Under the pieces are notes generated by a model. That model was not told where the DNA came from, ran no database searches, and was given only the letters and a program-made list of their open reading frames with translations. Below, piece by piece: positions 10,955-22,520 of a DNA stretch of 64,000 nt (position 1 is the stretch's first letter; each line of letters starts with the position of its first letter). Position numbers and translations under genes: made by a program. The stretch is from Bacteroidota bacterium (GTDB lineage Bacteria > Bacteroidota > Bacteroidia > Chitinophagales > Saprospiraceae). Location: contig JAKQLF010000277.1 of NCBI GenBank assembly GCA_029567325.1, forward strand, positions 91,917-155,916. Reading direction: 5' to 3'.

Positions 10955-12343
10955 ATGACCACTCATTTCCCATTTTCAGCAGAAACTTATCGTGCGCGAA
11001 GAACCCAATTCATCAACTTTGTAAAATCGGGAAAATACTTATTTCTGAGCAATGACGAGGTAGCCTATAATTATACAGACAATGTTTTCCCTTATCGGCA
11101 AGACAGTTGTTTTTTGTATTATTTTGGCCTGGACTTTCCTGGAATATATGGCATAATCGATGCCGACGCTGGAACCACAACCCTGTTTGCCGATGATATC
11201 GACATCAATATGGTCATCTGGACAGGCCCAATGCCTTCCATGAAATCCTTAGCTGAAAAAGTGGGCATTGACTTAGTTTTGAAGGTTGATGTTTTGGAAA
11301 AATCGGTTTCATCAGATATTCATTTTTTACCTCCTTACAGAGCTGTCCACTCTATTCTTTTGTCTAAAATACTTGGAAAAGACGTTCACAGCATTGCAGA
11401 AAGTGCTTCTAGAACCATGATCAAAGCGATCATCGCGCAACGATCCATCAAATCTGATGAGGAATTGGTTTTGATGAATGAAGCTACAACCATCAGTGAA
11501 ACTATGCATTTAGCTGTCATGAAAGCCACCAAAGCTGGTTTGAAAGAATATGAATTGGTCGCATTGGCTTCCAAAATAGCAAGAGAACACGGCACGGTTT
11601 GGTCTTTTCCACCTATTATGACCATCAATGGGCAAACTTTACACAACCATGGTCATCATAATGAGTTGATGAAGGATCGAATTTTACTTTTTGATGGCGG
11701 TTGCGAATTAACTTCTGGATACGCAGGAGATCTAACCAGAGCTTATCCTGTTTCAGGTAAATTTACCCATAAGCAGAAAGAGGTCTATGAAATTGTCCTG
11801 GGTGCTCAAAAAACCGCGATCGACCTCATCAAACCCGGTGAAGCTTATTTAAATTGCCATTTAGCTTCAGCGCGCTACATATTTGACGGCTTAAAACAAC
11901 TGGGCATCACCAAAGGAGACCGCAACGAAGCAGTCCAAGCTGGGGCTCATGCTCTATTTTTCCCACACGGACTCGGTCATATGATTGGACTAGATGTCCA
12001 TGATTTGGAAAACTTGGGAGAAGACAATGTGGGTTATGATGAAACCATCAGCCGCAGCAAACAATTTGGTTTGAGATCTCTTCGCATGGCCAAAAAATTG
12101 GAAATAGGACACGTTGTGACCGTAGAGCCTGGCATTTATTTTATTCCCGAATTAATTGCCTTGTGGAAAAATGAGCAAAAATTTTCTGAGTTTATCAACT
12201 ATCAAACATTGGAATCGTACCTCGATTTTGGTGGTATCAGAATTGAGGATGATTATGTAGTAGTAGCTGGCGGGTCAAAAAAATTGGGTGATGTCAATTT
12301 ACCCAAGGAGATTGGCGATGTAGAGTCAGTATTGTCAATGTAG
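10955..12343 (+). CDS. pepP: Xaa-Pro aminopeptidase (M24B, aminopeptidase P family)
   Basis: Metal-ligand blocks LLFDGGCELTSGYAGDLTRAYPVSG, PHGLGHMIGLDVHD, VVTVEPGIYF; ATG at 10955 preferred over TTG at 10949. Confidence 0.88.
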   Translation: MTTHFPFSAETYRARRTQFINFVKSGKYLFLSNDEVAYNYTDNVFPYRQDSCFLYYFGLDFPGIYGIIDADAGTTTLFADDIDINMVIWTGPMPSMKSLAEKVGIDLVLKVDVLEKSVSSDIHFLPPYRAVHSILLSKILGKDVHSIAESASRTMIKAIIAQRSIKSDEELVLMNEATTISETMHLAVMKATKAGLKEYELVALASKIAREHGTVWSFPPIMTINGQTLHNHGHHNELMKDRILLFDGGCELTSGYAGDLTRAYPVSGKFTHKQKEVYEIVLGAQKTAIDLIKPGEAYLNCHLASARYIFDGLKQLGITKGDRNEAVQAGAHALFFPHGLGHMIGLDVHDLENLGEDNVGYDETISRSKQFGLRSLRMAKKLEIGHVVTVEPGIYFIPELIALWKNEQKFSEFINYQTLESYLDFGGIRIEDDYVVVAGGSKKLGDVNLPKEIGDVESVLSM

Positions 12344-12393
12344 GTCGATCCCCTTTCAGAAACAGAGACTAGTGAGCAAAGGAGGTAAATTAA

Positions 12394-12435
12394 GTGGCTC
12401 GAAGCTCGTGGCTCGAAACTCGTGGCTCGCAGCTG
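12394..12435. repeat. 3 x 14-bp tandem repeat
   Basis: GTGGCTCGAAGCTC / GTGGCTCGAAACTC / GTGGCTCGCAGCTG in direct succession. Confidence 0.85.
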
Positions 12436-12468
12436 ACCGCCAAAAACTGATCGCTGAAAGCTGCCTCC

Positions 12469-13659
12469 TCAATAAACTTCCACAGCCACCTCTTCTTCAA
12501 ACGCATTGATAAAAAGAGGATACTCATCAGTCAAACCATTATAAGCAGCAGTTTTAGCGTCCATTCGGTGTTTGGTCACCAACGATTTAATGACGTATTT
12601 CCCCTTGGTTTTAGGCTTATAATTTAGTTGAAATGTTCTTCTTTCTCCAGGGTTCATATTGTTGTCAGCTATTTTTTTAGCAGAGGGGTACCATTCCCAA
12701 GTTTCTCCAATCCTATCCGTTTTTGTAAATACCGTTTTGCCAGAAGATTGATCCATAATTTCCAATTTGATGAGATAAAATCGCTCAGGATCACCTGTTG
12801 GTAATCGGTGGCCAGCGAATTCATTTTGCAAAGTCAATTGATATTGAATGCTGTCGGTTACTTCAATTTTTTCTTTGACTTTTGAAGGATAAAAAGCCAT
12901 GCCATTGAGACTTTTTACGACCAAACCTTTCACTTTCGGAATGCCTGATCCAGAAAAACTATGTAGATGGGATGTCCTAACTGGCATACCAAAAACCAAT
13001 GGTCTTTGCAGTGTATCCATGTGACAAGAAATGCAATTCTTTTGCCCATGAAATGAACTGGCAGCCCACTCATCGCCTGTTTGGAAAGTACAAACCAACT
13101 CTGGAGTCACCACAGCATTGGCGTTATGACAATTTAAACACAAAGTTTCATTGAGAAATTTAGGATCTTTTTTCACCTTATGAGGTGCTTTGTCAGACCC
13201 AATCGTCCCGATAATGGCTCCATCACGCACATGGCAAGAAGCACACCCAATGCCCTCAGCTTGCATTGAAGCGTCAAAACGGGGATTCTTTTTGCGCACA
13301 GGTTGATAGATATCTCCGTCATAAAGCCCTTCCACCAAATATTCTTGTTGATTCTCCAAAGGTATGTGGCAATTTATACACAAAAAAGGGCTAGATTCTT
13401 TTTTGAGTTCGGCTTGAAACTGCATGTCTGTCCAAGCATGAGCATGAGTAGAAGTCTTCCACTCCGCATAATGAGCCTGATGACAAACCCCACAATCTTC
13501 AGACTTTATTGACACCAAACCTTGTGGTACTTCCTGAAATGGAACTGCCTTTTCCCAATTGTCTTGAAGTGGTACGATGTCTTTTTTCAAACCAAAATAG
13601 GCAGCAACCAGTGCTACAGCGAAAAAAAGGCCTATGATTACCTGCTTTTTTACAATCAA
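12469..13659 (-). CDS. multiheme c-type cytochrome (five CxxCH motifs)
   Basis: 396 aa; CGVCH, CINCH, CASCH, CLNCH, CISCH; N-terminal TM anchor; cytochrome c554-like layout. Confidence 0.85.
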   Translation of the reverse strand: MIVKKQVIIGLFFAVALVAAYFGLKKDIVPLQDNWEKAVPFQEVPQGLVSIKSEDCGVCHQAHYAEWKTSTHAHAWTDMQFQAELKKESSPFLCINCHIPLENQQEYLVEGLYDGDIYQPVRKKNPRFDASMQAEGIGCASCHVRDGAIIGTIGSDKAPHKVKKDPKFLNETLCLNCHNANAVVTPELVCTFQTGDEWAASSFHGQKNCISCHMDTLQRPLVFGMPVRTSHLHSFSGSGIPKVKGLVVKSLNGMAFYPSKVKEKIEVTDSIQYQLTLQNEFAGHRLPTGDPERFYLIKLEIMDQSSGKTVFTKTDRIGETWEWYPSAKKIADNNMNPGERRTFQLNYKPKTKGKYVIKSLVTKHRMDAKTAAYNGLTDEYPLFINAFEEEVAVEVY

Positions 13660-13741
13660 ACTAACTTATTTTATTACAAAAATGAACGAAATCTTTCAAA
13701 GCAATGGTAACAAAAGATACTTATCCTCAAACAAGTGTCCG

Positions 13742-15877
13742 CTAAGGCAATGCAAAAGCCACATATTGATCTCCTGACTTGGTTTTTAATTTTCCACCAC
13801 CACAAGCAATCACAACATATTGTTTGCCGTCAATCATATAAACACTTGGTGATGCATAACCCGCAGCGGGCAGATCACTTTGCCACAAAATCTTTCCTGT
13901 CTCAGTATCAAACGCCCTGATTTTTTGATCCTTAGTTGCAGCTATGAATAAAATACCACGCACTGTGACAGCTGGTCCACCATAATTATCAGTTCCAGTT
14001 GCAGGCAAACCCTTGGCCATCAATTCAGGATATTCTCCCAATGGAACCTGCCAAATCCTTTTCCCTGTATTCATATCAGTAGCAGTTAGTGTGCCCCAAG
14101 GCGGTTGACTTACTGGATAACCTGCTGAGTCATACCAGCGATTATAACCCGTGGCACTAAATGGTGAGGATGAAAGTTCACTTTCTGAGGTTTGGAACAC
14201 CTCACCGCCTTTACCAATCAAATAATCATAGATGGCTTTGATTTCTTCCGCTTTGAGGTTTGTAAAAGCAGGCATTCTACCCCTCCCTCTTTTCAAAAGA
14301 GTTGCCACTTCGTAATCTACATACTTTAAATCCAATTTTTGAAGAGAAGGATAAGTACCATCTTCATTGCCTTCTGCATTGGCACCATGGCAGGACATAC
14401 ACCAATTTTCATACAATTTTTTACCTGTGGTGTTGCCCAAATTGTCAGCTCTTTGATCGAATACTTTTAGCGAACTAAAAACCGGATTTTCTTTTGCCGG
14501 CAAAAAAAGAACTCCTTTTTTATCAACAGCTGCGCCACCCCATTGCGCACCGCCATCCGTTCCAGGATAAAAAACTGTGCGATTGAAGCCAAGTGGTATG
14601 AATGGTGATCCCGTATTTGTTTGTTTCATTTGGCCGATGATTTCTTCCTTATTGGATACAAAATCATTGATATCCTCTTGAGTGAAAGATTGGCGGGTAA
14701 AATGCTCGGGCAATATGGGAACAGGTTGTGTTGCAGATGTTTGTTCGCCAGGTATTGTTGAGGCAGGAAACGATTTCTCCTCTATTGGGTAAATCGGCTG
14801 TCCTGTCACTCTATCAAATACAAAAATATAACCTTGTTTAGTGACTACGGAAACCACGTCCAGTTTTTTCCCATTTTGTTGAATGGAATACAAATTAGGT
14901 GGAGCTGGAATATCCCGGTCCCATATATCATGGTGCACCGTCTGGAAATGCCAAAGTCTTTTTCCAGTGCGGACATCCAGGGCTAATAGGCTATTTGCAA
15001 ATAGATTGTCTCCTTTTCTGTTTCCTCCATAAAAGTCAAAAGCAGCAGATCCCGTTGGAACATAGGCAATGCCCCTTTCCCTATCCAAGGCCATTCCCAT
15101 CCAATTGTTGGCTCCTCCGGTATTTTTATAATTGTCTTTTTCCCAAGTCTCATATCCAAATTCCCCTGGGTGAGGTATGGTATGAAAAGTCCACAAAGAT
15201 TTGCCTGTGATCACATCGAAGGCTCTGATATCGCCTTTCAAAGCTGCTGCACTTTCAGAAACTCGACCACCCACAATCAATATATTTTCAAATACAATGG
15301 GTGGCGTATTGGCTACAACATATGCATCCGCTCCAGCTCGCTCAATGCCTTCGATCAAGTGGATTTTACCTTCTTTTCCAAAACTTTTGATGATCGTACC
15401 AGTTTTAGAATCTAGCGCATATAAATAAGCACCGTAGCCAAAAAAGATTCTGGATTCGGCTCCATTTGACCAGTAGGTAATTCCCCTACTCGTCATGGTA
15501 AAGGTAGGTTCCGTTATAGCTGTTTTCCAAATTTCTACACCTGTCTGGGCTGAAATTGCAAAAGCTTGAGATCCAGCTGAAACTCCATATAAAATACCAT
15601 CGATGATGATGGGATTACATTGCATTTGTGTTGAATGATGAACAGTGTCCGCACCTTCGGATTCATATATCCAGGCTACTTTCAATTGATCAACATTTTC
15701 TTTATTGATTTCGTCAGCTTCAGAATAATGATTGCAATCGTCACCACCATTGTAAGCCAACCAATCGACATTTTTATGTTTGCTTTCTATACAGCTATTA
15801 AAAAAAATACAAATGAATAATATGAATTGTAAAGGCGTTCTGCAAATACTCGTTACATTCATTTCCATTTTTAACAT
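13742..15877 (-). CDS. PQQ-dependent dehydrogenase with embedded cytochrome c domain
   Basis: 711 aa; quinoprotein repeats (FDTETGKILWQSDLP), heme motif CMSCHGANAEG, N-term 'WLAYNGGDDCNHYSEADEIN'. Confidence 0.88.
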   Translation of the reverse strand: MLKMEMNVTSICRTPLQFILFICIFFNSCIESKHKNVDWLAYNGGDDCNHYSEADEINKENVDQLKVAWIYESEGADTVHHSTQMQCNPIIIDGILYGVSAGSQAFAISAQTGVEIWKTAITEPTFTMTSRGITYWSNGAESRIFFGYGAYLYALDSKTGTIIKSFGKEGKIHLIEGIERAGADAYVVANTPPIVFENILIVGGRVSESAAALKGDIRAFDVITGKSLWTFHTIPHPGEFGYETWEKDNYKNTGGANNWMGMALDRERGIAYVPTGSAAFDFYGGNRKGDNLFANSLLALDVRTGKRLWHFQTVHHDIWDRDIPAPPNLYSIQQNGKKLDVVSVVTKQGYIFVFDRVTGQPIYPIEEKSFPASTIPGEQTSATQPVPILPEHFTRQSFTQEDINDFVSNKEEIIGQMKQTNTGSPFIPLGFNRTVFYPGTDGGAQWGGAAVDKKGVLFLPAKENPVFSSLKVFDQRADNLGNTTGKKLYENWCMSCHGANAEGNEDGTYPSLQKLDLKYVDYEVATLLKRGRGRMPAFTNLKAEEIKAIYDYLIGKGGEVFQTSESELSSSPFSATGYNRWYDSAGYPVSQPPWGTLTATDMNTGKRIWQVPLGEYPELMAKGLPATGTDNYGGPAVTVRGILFIAATKDQKIRAFDTETGKILWQSDLPAAGYASPSVYMIDGKQYVVIACGGGKLKTKSGDQYVAFALP

Positions 15878-15899
15878 TTATCCAAAAATTCAATTTTGT

Positions 15900-18800
15900 T
15901 TATTTCATCCAAATTGCCCCAACTCCAGCCTTCCATAACTTAGTATTTAAAGCCGGTATTTCTTGTTTTATGATTTGATTGGCTTGAGCCAAATAAGCCG
16001 TCCACCTTGTATTGTATTCCAAAAGTAAATCCTTCGAAGGCTGATTTACTTTTGGCAATTCGCTTTCCGTTTGATTGATCAAATAAAGATAATCTGCTGT
16101 AAATTTATTTGGAAAATTTTCAACGTCGTCATAGGCCTTGGACTTGCGTTGTACCATGTCTTCGTCCCACTTGAGCATTCTCTGGATCAAAGAATCACCC
16201 TCTGTTTTTAAAGATTGGTATTCGGACTCCTTCGGTAAGTGTTTAACCAAATCCTCGAGCTGTTTTCTTTTTGAATCCAATGAATTGACCAATATAATCA
16301 TCTCATTGTAATTGTCTTCCATGCCTTTCATAACAGTATGATATTCCTGGTAATCGGCTGGAGTTACCTCATATGTTGGGTTTGCTAATATTTCTGCTTT
16401 TGCAATTGCTGTATCTGACCCATTGGTGAGGACAATTTCATACATTCCTGGCGAGGCTTTGTGCCCTTGATAACTTCCTTCGATGTAGGCATCTTTCACT
16501 CCCAACATTGTTCCATGCCGCATATTCCACACAAATCTATTCAATCCTTTTTCTGTGCTTAAGACAGGTTCTGCATCTGGGCCTCCATCATATCTGGCGT
16601 ACAAACTATCTGATTTTGAACTAAAACTGTGTACAATAGCTCCTGACTGATCCTTGATGACCATTTGTATTTCCTCCCCTTCTTTCACCTCAGGCAAGTG
16701 ATAATAAATGACTAAACCTGAGGCTGCATTGACACCATTTGTGCCAACTATGCCCGTAAAGCTTGCGTCCATATCGTCCATACTGCTGGAACTATTGGTC
16801 AAGTAATTTGAAGAGGGCGGTAAAATGGATAATTGCTTTTCACCTTTTTGATAATTTTGCACCACATGCAAATCATCTAAAATCCAGAAAGACCTTCCCG
16901 ATGTGGCTGCTATCAAATTACCTTGATGTACCCTTAAATCTGTAATAGGCGTGACTGGCAAATTGAGTTGAAAAGGCAACCAATTCAATCCTCCATCTCT
17001 GGAAATAAACAATCCTGATTCTGTGCCCGCGTACAGTAAATCCTTAACTTTGTCATCCGCTCTCACCACTCTGGTGAATGCACCGTCTGGAATGCCTTTG
17101 TTGATGGCAGTCCACGTCTTTCCATAATCTGTTGTTTTGTATAAACCCGGCCGATGATCATTGAATTTATATCTGGTCGTAGCAATATATGCAGTTGCTT
17201 TATCGAAAGGTGAAACCTCAATAGCATTGATGAGGCATTCTTGTAATCCTTTGGGAGTAACATTTACCCAAGTCTTACAAGCATCTTTCGTGAGGTAAAC
17301 CAGACCATCATCACTTCCTGTATAAATGACTCCAGACTCCAATGGAGACTCTATGATATAAGCCAAAGTTCCATAATTTTCAGCCCCAACAGCTTCATTG
17401 GTGTAAGGAACTCCAGGCCGACCTTGTTTTTCTTTTTCATTTCTGGTGAGGTCGGGCGAAACTTCTTCCCAAGTGACACCTAAGTCCTTTGTCCTCAATA
17501 AAAGTTGTGATCCGTGATAATAAGTATTGCCTTCATGTTTACTGAAAATGATGGGCGCATTCCAATTAAATCGGTATTTCATGTCCTTTGCATCTTTTCC
17601 CAAATATTGGATGGGAGCGGCCATGACGTTTCTGCTGGCTTTGTTTTTGGTGTCCAATACTTCAATCGTTCCTTGGTAACTGCCCCCTAAAACAAATCTT
17701 GGATCATCTGGATCAAAAGCTAAAAATGCGCTTTCTCCACCCGCTGATCTTGTCCAATCATTGGTGGTGATGCTACGTCCACTGATGTTTCTGCTGGCTA
17801 TTTTTACAGAAGTATTGTCTTGTTGACCCGCGTAGATATTGTATGGAAATTGATTATCCACATTGATGCGGTAAAATTGTGCCGTTGGATAAATCATCTG
17901 ACTTGACCAAGACTTTCCATCATTAAATGTCACTGCTGCTCCCCCATCGTCGGCCACGATCCTGTTGTCTGAATCATTTGGATTGATCCACAAATCGTGG
18001 TAGTCACCGTGGGTATTGGAAATGTCTTCCCAGGTGACTCCGCCATCAATGGACTTGAGGGCAGGAGCACTCAATACATAAAGGATATTTTCATTGTTTG
18101 GATCTGGGAATAATTCAATGTAGTACCAAGCTCTTTGAATCAGTCTGTGGTCGCCAGAAACTTTAGACCATGACTTTCCTGCATCGAGCGATTGATACAA
18201 ACCACCAGCTTCTTTTTCCCAATCACTTTCTATCAAAGCATATACTTTTTCACTATTTGAAGGGCAAACGGCAATGGACATTTTACCCATTTCTTTGGGC
18301 AAACCCTCCGTCATTTTTTCCCAATGATCCCCGCCATCGGTTGACTTATACAATCCACTTCCTGGACCACCACTGATGACTTGCCATGGTTTACGACCGT
18401 GTTCCCACATGGCAGCGTACAAAATTCGCGGATTGTTGGCATCCATCGACAATTCAACTGCACCCGTGTTTTCATCTACGAATAGGATTTTTTTCCAAGT
18501 AAGGCCACCATCCATTGTTTTAAATACCCCTCGATCTGGATTCTTGCCATACAAAGCACCTTGTGCAGCCACATAAGTTACGTCCGGATTTTGCGGATGA
18601 ATGATGATCCTGGAAATGTGTCTGGTATTTTCCAAACCCATGTGTTTCCACGTTTTCCCAGCGTCCGTACTCTTGTAAACACCATCACCTGAGTGCGTCA
18701 TAACTCCTCTGATTGCATGTTCTCCCATGCCTACGTAAACTACATTGGCATCTGAAGCTGCAACACTCACTGCTATCACCGTCCCGTACTTAAAAAAACC

Positions 18801-19064
18801 GTCGGATACATTATCCCAAGACAAAGCCATATCGGTTGATTTCCAAAGTCCACCACCGGTCGTACCCATGTAGTAAACTTTGGGATCACCAATGACGCCA
18901 CAAGCAGCCACAGATCGGCCACCCCTAAACGGCCCTATACATCGCCATTTTACAGGTTTTAAATAATTTTGAAATTCGTTTTGTATGGAATCTAATTTTG
19001 CTTGAGCGCTCAAAAGCGGTGCTAACAATAGAAATGCAAGCACAACAATCAATGGTTTGGACAT
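15900..19064 (-). CDS. secreted VPS10/BNR-repeat (sortilin-like propeller) protein
   Basis: 1054 aa; signal peptide; many 'S.DGG..W' BNR repeats; [35 protein letters not shown]. Confidence 0.88.
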   Translation of the reverse strand: MSKPLIVVLAFLLLAPLLSAQAKLDSIQNEFQNYLKPVKWRCIGPFRGGRSVAACGVIGDPKVYYMGTTGGGLWKSTDMALSWDNVSDGFFKYGTVIAVSVAASDANVVYVGMGEHAIRGVMTHSGDGVYKSTDAGKTWKHMGLENTRHISRIIIHPQNPDVTYVAAQGALYGKNPDRGVFKTMDGGLTWKKILFVDENTGAVELSMDANNPRILYAAMWEHGRKPWQVISGGPGSGLYKSTDGGDHWEKMTEGLPKEMGKMSIAVCPSNSEKVYALIESDWEKEAGGLYQSLDAGKSWSKVSGDHRLIQRAWYYIELFPDPNNENILYVLSAPALKSIDGGVTWEDISNTHGDYHDLWINPNDSDNRIVADDGGAAVTFNDGKSWSSQMIYPTAQFYRINVDNQFPYNIYAGQQDNTSVKIASRNISGRSITTNDWTRSAGGESAFLAFDPDDPRFVLGGSYQGTIEVLDTKNKASRNVMAAPIQYLGKDAKDMKYRFNWNAPIIFSKHEGNTYYHGSQLLLRTKDLGVTWEEVSPDLTRNEKEKQGRPGVPYTNEAVGAENYGTLAYIIESPLESGVIYTGSDDGLVYLTKDACKTWVNVTPKGLQECLINAIEVSPFDKATAYIATTRYKFNDHRPGLYKTTDYGKTWTAINKGIPDGAFTRVVRADDKVKDLLYAGTESGLFISRDGGLNWLPFQLNLPVTPITDLRVHQGNLIAATSGRSFWILDDLHVVQNYQKGEKQLSILPPSSNYLTNSSSSMDDMDASFTGIVGTNGVNAASGLVIYYHLPEVKEGEEIQMVIKDQSGAIVHSFSSKSDSLYARYDGGPDAEPVLSTEKGLNRFVWNMRHGTMLGVKDAYIEGSYQGHKASPGMYEIVLTNGSDTAIAKAEILANPTYEVTPADYQEYHTVMKGMEDNYNEMIILVNSLDSKRKQLEDLVKHLPKESEYQSLKTEGDSLIQRMLKWDEDMVQRKSKAYDDVENFPNKFTADYLYLINQTESELPKVNQPSKDLLLEYNTRWTAYLAQANQIIKQEIPALNTKLWKAGVGAIWMK

Positions 19065-19204
19065 ATCAAAAAGCTTTGGTTATGCCAAAAATAAGTAAAA
19101 GGAGAGATTTGTTTAGTTCAGATCGAAGAATATCCTAATTATTAATTCAGAGTCAAGCTGGGCACTGCAAAAATTTAAACAGAATTGAGTAATTTGAATG
19201 CTGC

Positions 19205-19781
19205 CACCAAATAAATTTGATCATCCTTTGGTTTTTAACATCCAAGAGAAAGTTCGGTGGACTGCGAAATTTATTTCGCTGTTGCATAAGCACAATAGTT
19301 GAAAGAGACTAAAATATTGATTATGTGAGATTGCCTGCGACCAAATTAATTTGGTCATCCACTGGATTGAGAAAGTTCGGTGGCCTGCGAAATTTATTTC
19401 GCTGTTGCATAAGCATAAAGATTGAAAGAGACTAAGATATCGGAGCTGTGAGATTGCTTGCGACCAAATAAATTTGGTCATCCACTGGTTGAGAAAATTC
19501 GGTGGAGTGCGAAATTTATTTCGCTGTTGCATAAGCATAACGGTTGAAAGAGACTAATATTGATTATGTGAGATTGCCTGCGACCAAATAAATTTGGTCA
19601 TCCACTGGGTTGAGGAAATTCGGTGGACTGCGAAATTTATTTCGCTGTTACATAACCATAAAGATTGAAAGAGACTAAGATATCGGAGCTGTGAGATTGC
19701 TTGCGACCAAATAAATTTGGTCATCCACTGGGTTGAGGAAGTTCGGGGGACTGCGAAATTTATTTCGCTGTTGTTGCAAGC
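19205..19781. repeat. tandem array of ~120-123 bp units, each with two palindromes
   Basis: GCGAAATTTATTTCGC at 19264, 19387, 19509, 19630 and 19753; GACCAAAT(A/T)AATTTGGTC at 19339, 19462, 19582 and 19705, with a degenerate copy at 19205. Confidence 0.95.
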
Positions 19782-20251
19782 TTTATACTTTCAATAATTT
19801 AATCCAAAAGCCTAGAGAGGTATAGTGCAAAATGACTTTAAAAAAAGAAAAACACCAGACATTTAAGGTACTTTAATGCATATTCTATTTGACAATATAA
19901 AGGTGATGATCAAACTTTACGGCCATGCATTGAATCATATTTCTTATGCATCTTTTCTTTGAATTGCTCATTATCAAATTCCACTGATTCTCCACTTTGC
20001 TCCCCTATCACTAATACTTCATTTATTAATAGTAGTTCATCAAAAAGCTTTCCCGATATGATTGATTTAATTCTATCCATTTGATATTGTTTGAATAAAT
20101 TTATCATTTATTTAGTTAAACTTAAAATGCTTATTGATTTTATTCACTTTTGAGCACCATATATCTTAAATATGTAATGGTGAGTTATCATCACATCCAA
20201 CCCAAAACTTCCCCATTAAATATCTACCTTCGCCCCCCACAAACAAACACC

Positions 20252-20905
20252 ATGTCATCCGATTCAGACTCTCCAATTGCAAAAATAAGCACCTCATTGC
20301 CGGAATCGCCCATTATACCTAAAGAAGAGAAAATTCACCGCCATTTCATCACCCACAAGCCTTTTGGATTCATCACCCAGTTTGTCAATACCAATAAGCG
20401 CAAAAAAGGGGTGTTGGGCGAACTGTATGATTTTCCTGAAGGTACCATGGCTATTGGGCGATTGGATGTAGACTCAGAAGGACTGCTTTTGTTGACTACC
20501 GATGGTATGGTAAGTTTCACTATTTGTAGTCGGAAAATCGAAAAGGAATATTATGTCCAACTCGACGGTATTATCGATGAAGAGGCCATTCAGAAAATGC
20601 AAGCGGGCGTTGAAATAGGTATTGACGGCATCAAATATTTGACCAAACCATGTATTGCCAGGCGACTGGAGGAACCCCCTTGTTTTCCCCCTCGCATAAA
20701 AGCCATCAGAGGCGAACATCATGGACCAACAAGTTGGGCTTCAATTACTATTCGTGAAGGCAAGTACAAACAGGTACGCAAAATGACGGCTGCAGTTGGT
20801 TTCCCCACATTAAGGCTCATGCGGGTAAGGATTGGCAATATCCATCTAGGCGCACTCAAAGCCGGGGAAGTAATTGAAGTAGCTAAGTTCGACGTAGATC
20901 TTTAA
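20252..20905 (+). CDS. rluE: RsuA/RluE-family pseudouridine synthase
   Basis: 'GRLDVDSEGLLLLTTDG', 'KEYYVQLDG', 'EGKYKQVRKMTAAVGFPTLRLMRVRIG'. The ORF track starts at 20150; ATG at 20252 seems likelier. Confidence 0.8.
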   Translation: MSSDSDSPIAKISTSLPESPIIPKEEKIHRHFITHKPFGFITQFVNTNKRKKGVLGELYDFPEGTMAIGRLDVDSEGLLLLTTDGMVSFTICSRKIEKEYYVQLDGIIDEEAIQKMQAGVEIGIDGIKYLTKPCIARRLEEPPCFPPRIKAIRGEHHGPTSWASITIREGKYKQVRKMTAAVGFPTLRLMRVRIGNIHLGALKAGEVIEVAKFDVDL

Positions 20906-20918
20906 AACCACTAACATA

Positions 20919-22520
20919 TTAGTCAGCAACTAGGAATTTTGGAACCTTGCGATGTTTGGTTCCATTTTCATAAGCAAATGCCATTTCCAACAATACAGGC
21001 TCACTCCAAGCTCTTCCAAAAAACGAAATACCTATCGGTAATTCACCAACAAATCCCATGGGCACCGTAATGCTGGGATATCCAGCCTGAGCAGCAGGAG
21101 AAGAAGTTCCCAAAGTATAATGATCTCCATTCAACAAATCTGTGTGCCATGCGGGACTGCCTGTCGGTGCAATGATGGCATCCAAGTTATTACTGTCCAT
21201 CACTTTGTCCATTCCATTTTTGCGACTTCCAAGCATCAGGGCTTCTAAGGCTTTTTTATATTTTGGATCCGTGAGATCACCCTTCGCCAAAGCCATTTCG
21301 AGGTATTTTTGGTCAAAATGTTCCAATTCGATGGAATCACTTTTGTTGAATGCTATCAACTCCTCCAAATTTTTGATTTTAGCATCGGGTCCCAATGATT
21401 TAAAGTATTTATTCAGCCCATCTTTATACTCAAACAACATGATTTCAAAAGAATGTTCACCGACAGCATCATCTCCAATGTTATCTACTTCTACGATTTC
21501 TGCACCTTGACTTTTCATAAAAGCTACTGCTCTATTCATCAAAGTATCCACTTTATTGATTCGTCCAAAAGGCTTTTTAAATAATCCAATCCTTTTACCT
21601 TTTAAACCATCTTTTTTCAAAAACTGCGTATAATCCAAATGGAATTTACCCTCACTTGCCCAAGTTTTATCATCCAATGAATCGACCCCGACCAATGCAC
21701 CCAAACAAATAGCTGCATCCGTCAATGTGCGAGCCATGGGACCAGGTGTATCTTGCGTGTACGAAATAGGAATAACACCACTGCGACTTACCAAACCCAC
21801 GGTTGGTTTGATGCCAACAATGCCATTGGCGTGAGATGGACAAACGATAGAACCATTGGTCTCTGTGCCAATGGCCAACATAGTCAAGTTTGCAGAAACT
21901 GACGCCCCAGAACCCGAACTCGAACCACAAGGATTGCGACTCAAAACATATGGATTTTTGACCTGTCCACCTAAACCACTCCATCCACTTGTTGACATTT
22001 CACCCCTGAAATTCGCCCACTCACTCATATTGGCTTTGCCAATGATGACCGCTCCAGCCTTGCGCAATTTACTCGCAACATCACTGTCTTGAAGGGGATG
22101 CGAACCAGCCAAAGCCCTTGATCCAGCTGTGGTAGACATTTGATCATGGGTATCGATGTTGTCTTTCAATAAAATAGGAATGCCATGTAATGGACCTCTC
22201 TTTTTACCAGCTTTCAACTCCACATCCAAAGCTGCCGCAATTGCCAAAGCTTCAGGATTTACCTCTATGACAGAATGAAGTGCTGGGCCTTGTTGATCGA
22301 TGGCCGCTATTCTTTTCAAATATGCATCAACAACTTGCTCAATGGTAAAATCTCCATTTGCATACCCAGCTTGCATCTGATTGATATCGTATTCCAAAAA
22401 TTTAAAGTCAGCAGTATCGGTACTTACTTGTTCGACGGTTGCATTTTTGCAGCTACCATTCAAAAGCACCAAACCACAGATTCCAAAAACCAATAGAAAA
22501 GCATTTCGCATCATTATCAT
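20919..22520 (-). CDS. amidase signature family enzyme, putative lipoprotein
   Basis: 533 aa; amidase signature GSSSGSGASVSANLTMLAIGTETNGSIVCPSHANGIVGIKPT; lipobox-like LLNGSCKN. Confidence 0.9.
   Translation of the reverse strand: MIMMRNAFLLVFGICGLVLLNGSCKNATVEQVSTDTADFKFLEYDINQMQAGYANGDFTIEQVVDAYLKRIAAIDQQGPALHSVIEVNPEALAIAAALDVELKAGKKRGPLHGIPILLKDNIDTHDQMSTTAGSRALAGSHPLQDSDVASKLRKAGAVIIGKANMSEWANFRGEMSTSGWSGLGGQVKNPYVLSRNPCGSSSGSGASVSANLTMLAIGTETNGSIVCPSHANGIVGIKPTVGLVSRSGVIPISYTQDTPGPMARTLTDAAICLGALVGVDSLDDKTWASEGKFHLDYTQFLKKDGLKGKRIGLFKKPFGRINKVDTLMNRAVAFMKSQGAEIVEVDNIGDDAVGEHSFEIMLFEYKDGLNKYFKSLGPDAKIKNLEELIAFNKSDSIELEHFDQKYLEMALAKGDLTDPKYKKALEALMLGSRKNGMDKVMDSNNLDAIIAPTGSPAWHTDLLNGDHYTLGTSSPAAQAGYPSITVPMGFVGELPIGISFFGRAWSEPVLLEMAFAYENGTKHRKVPKFLVAD

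Noticed and set aside
19221-19538. 105-aa minus-strand ORF over the tandem array
   Set aside because: Its translation is just the 122-bp repeat read through; there is no independent coding evidence.
19910-20107. 65-aa minus-strand ORF (MINLFKQYQMDRIKSIISGKLFDELLLINEVLVIGEQSGE...)
   Set aside because: Could be a real small protein, but I see no family or partner gene and length alone is weak evidence.
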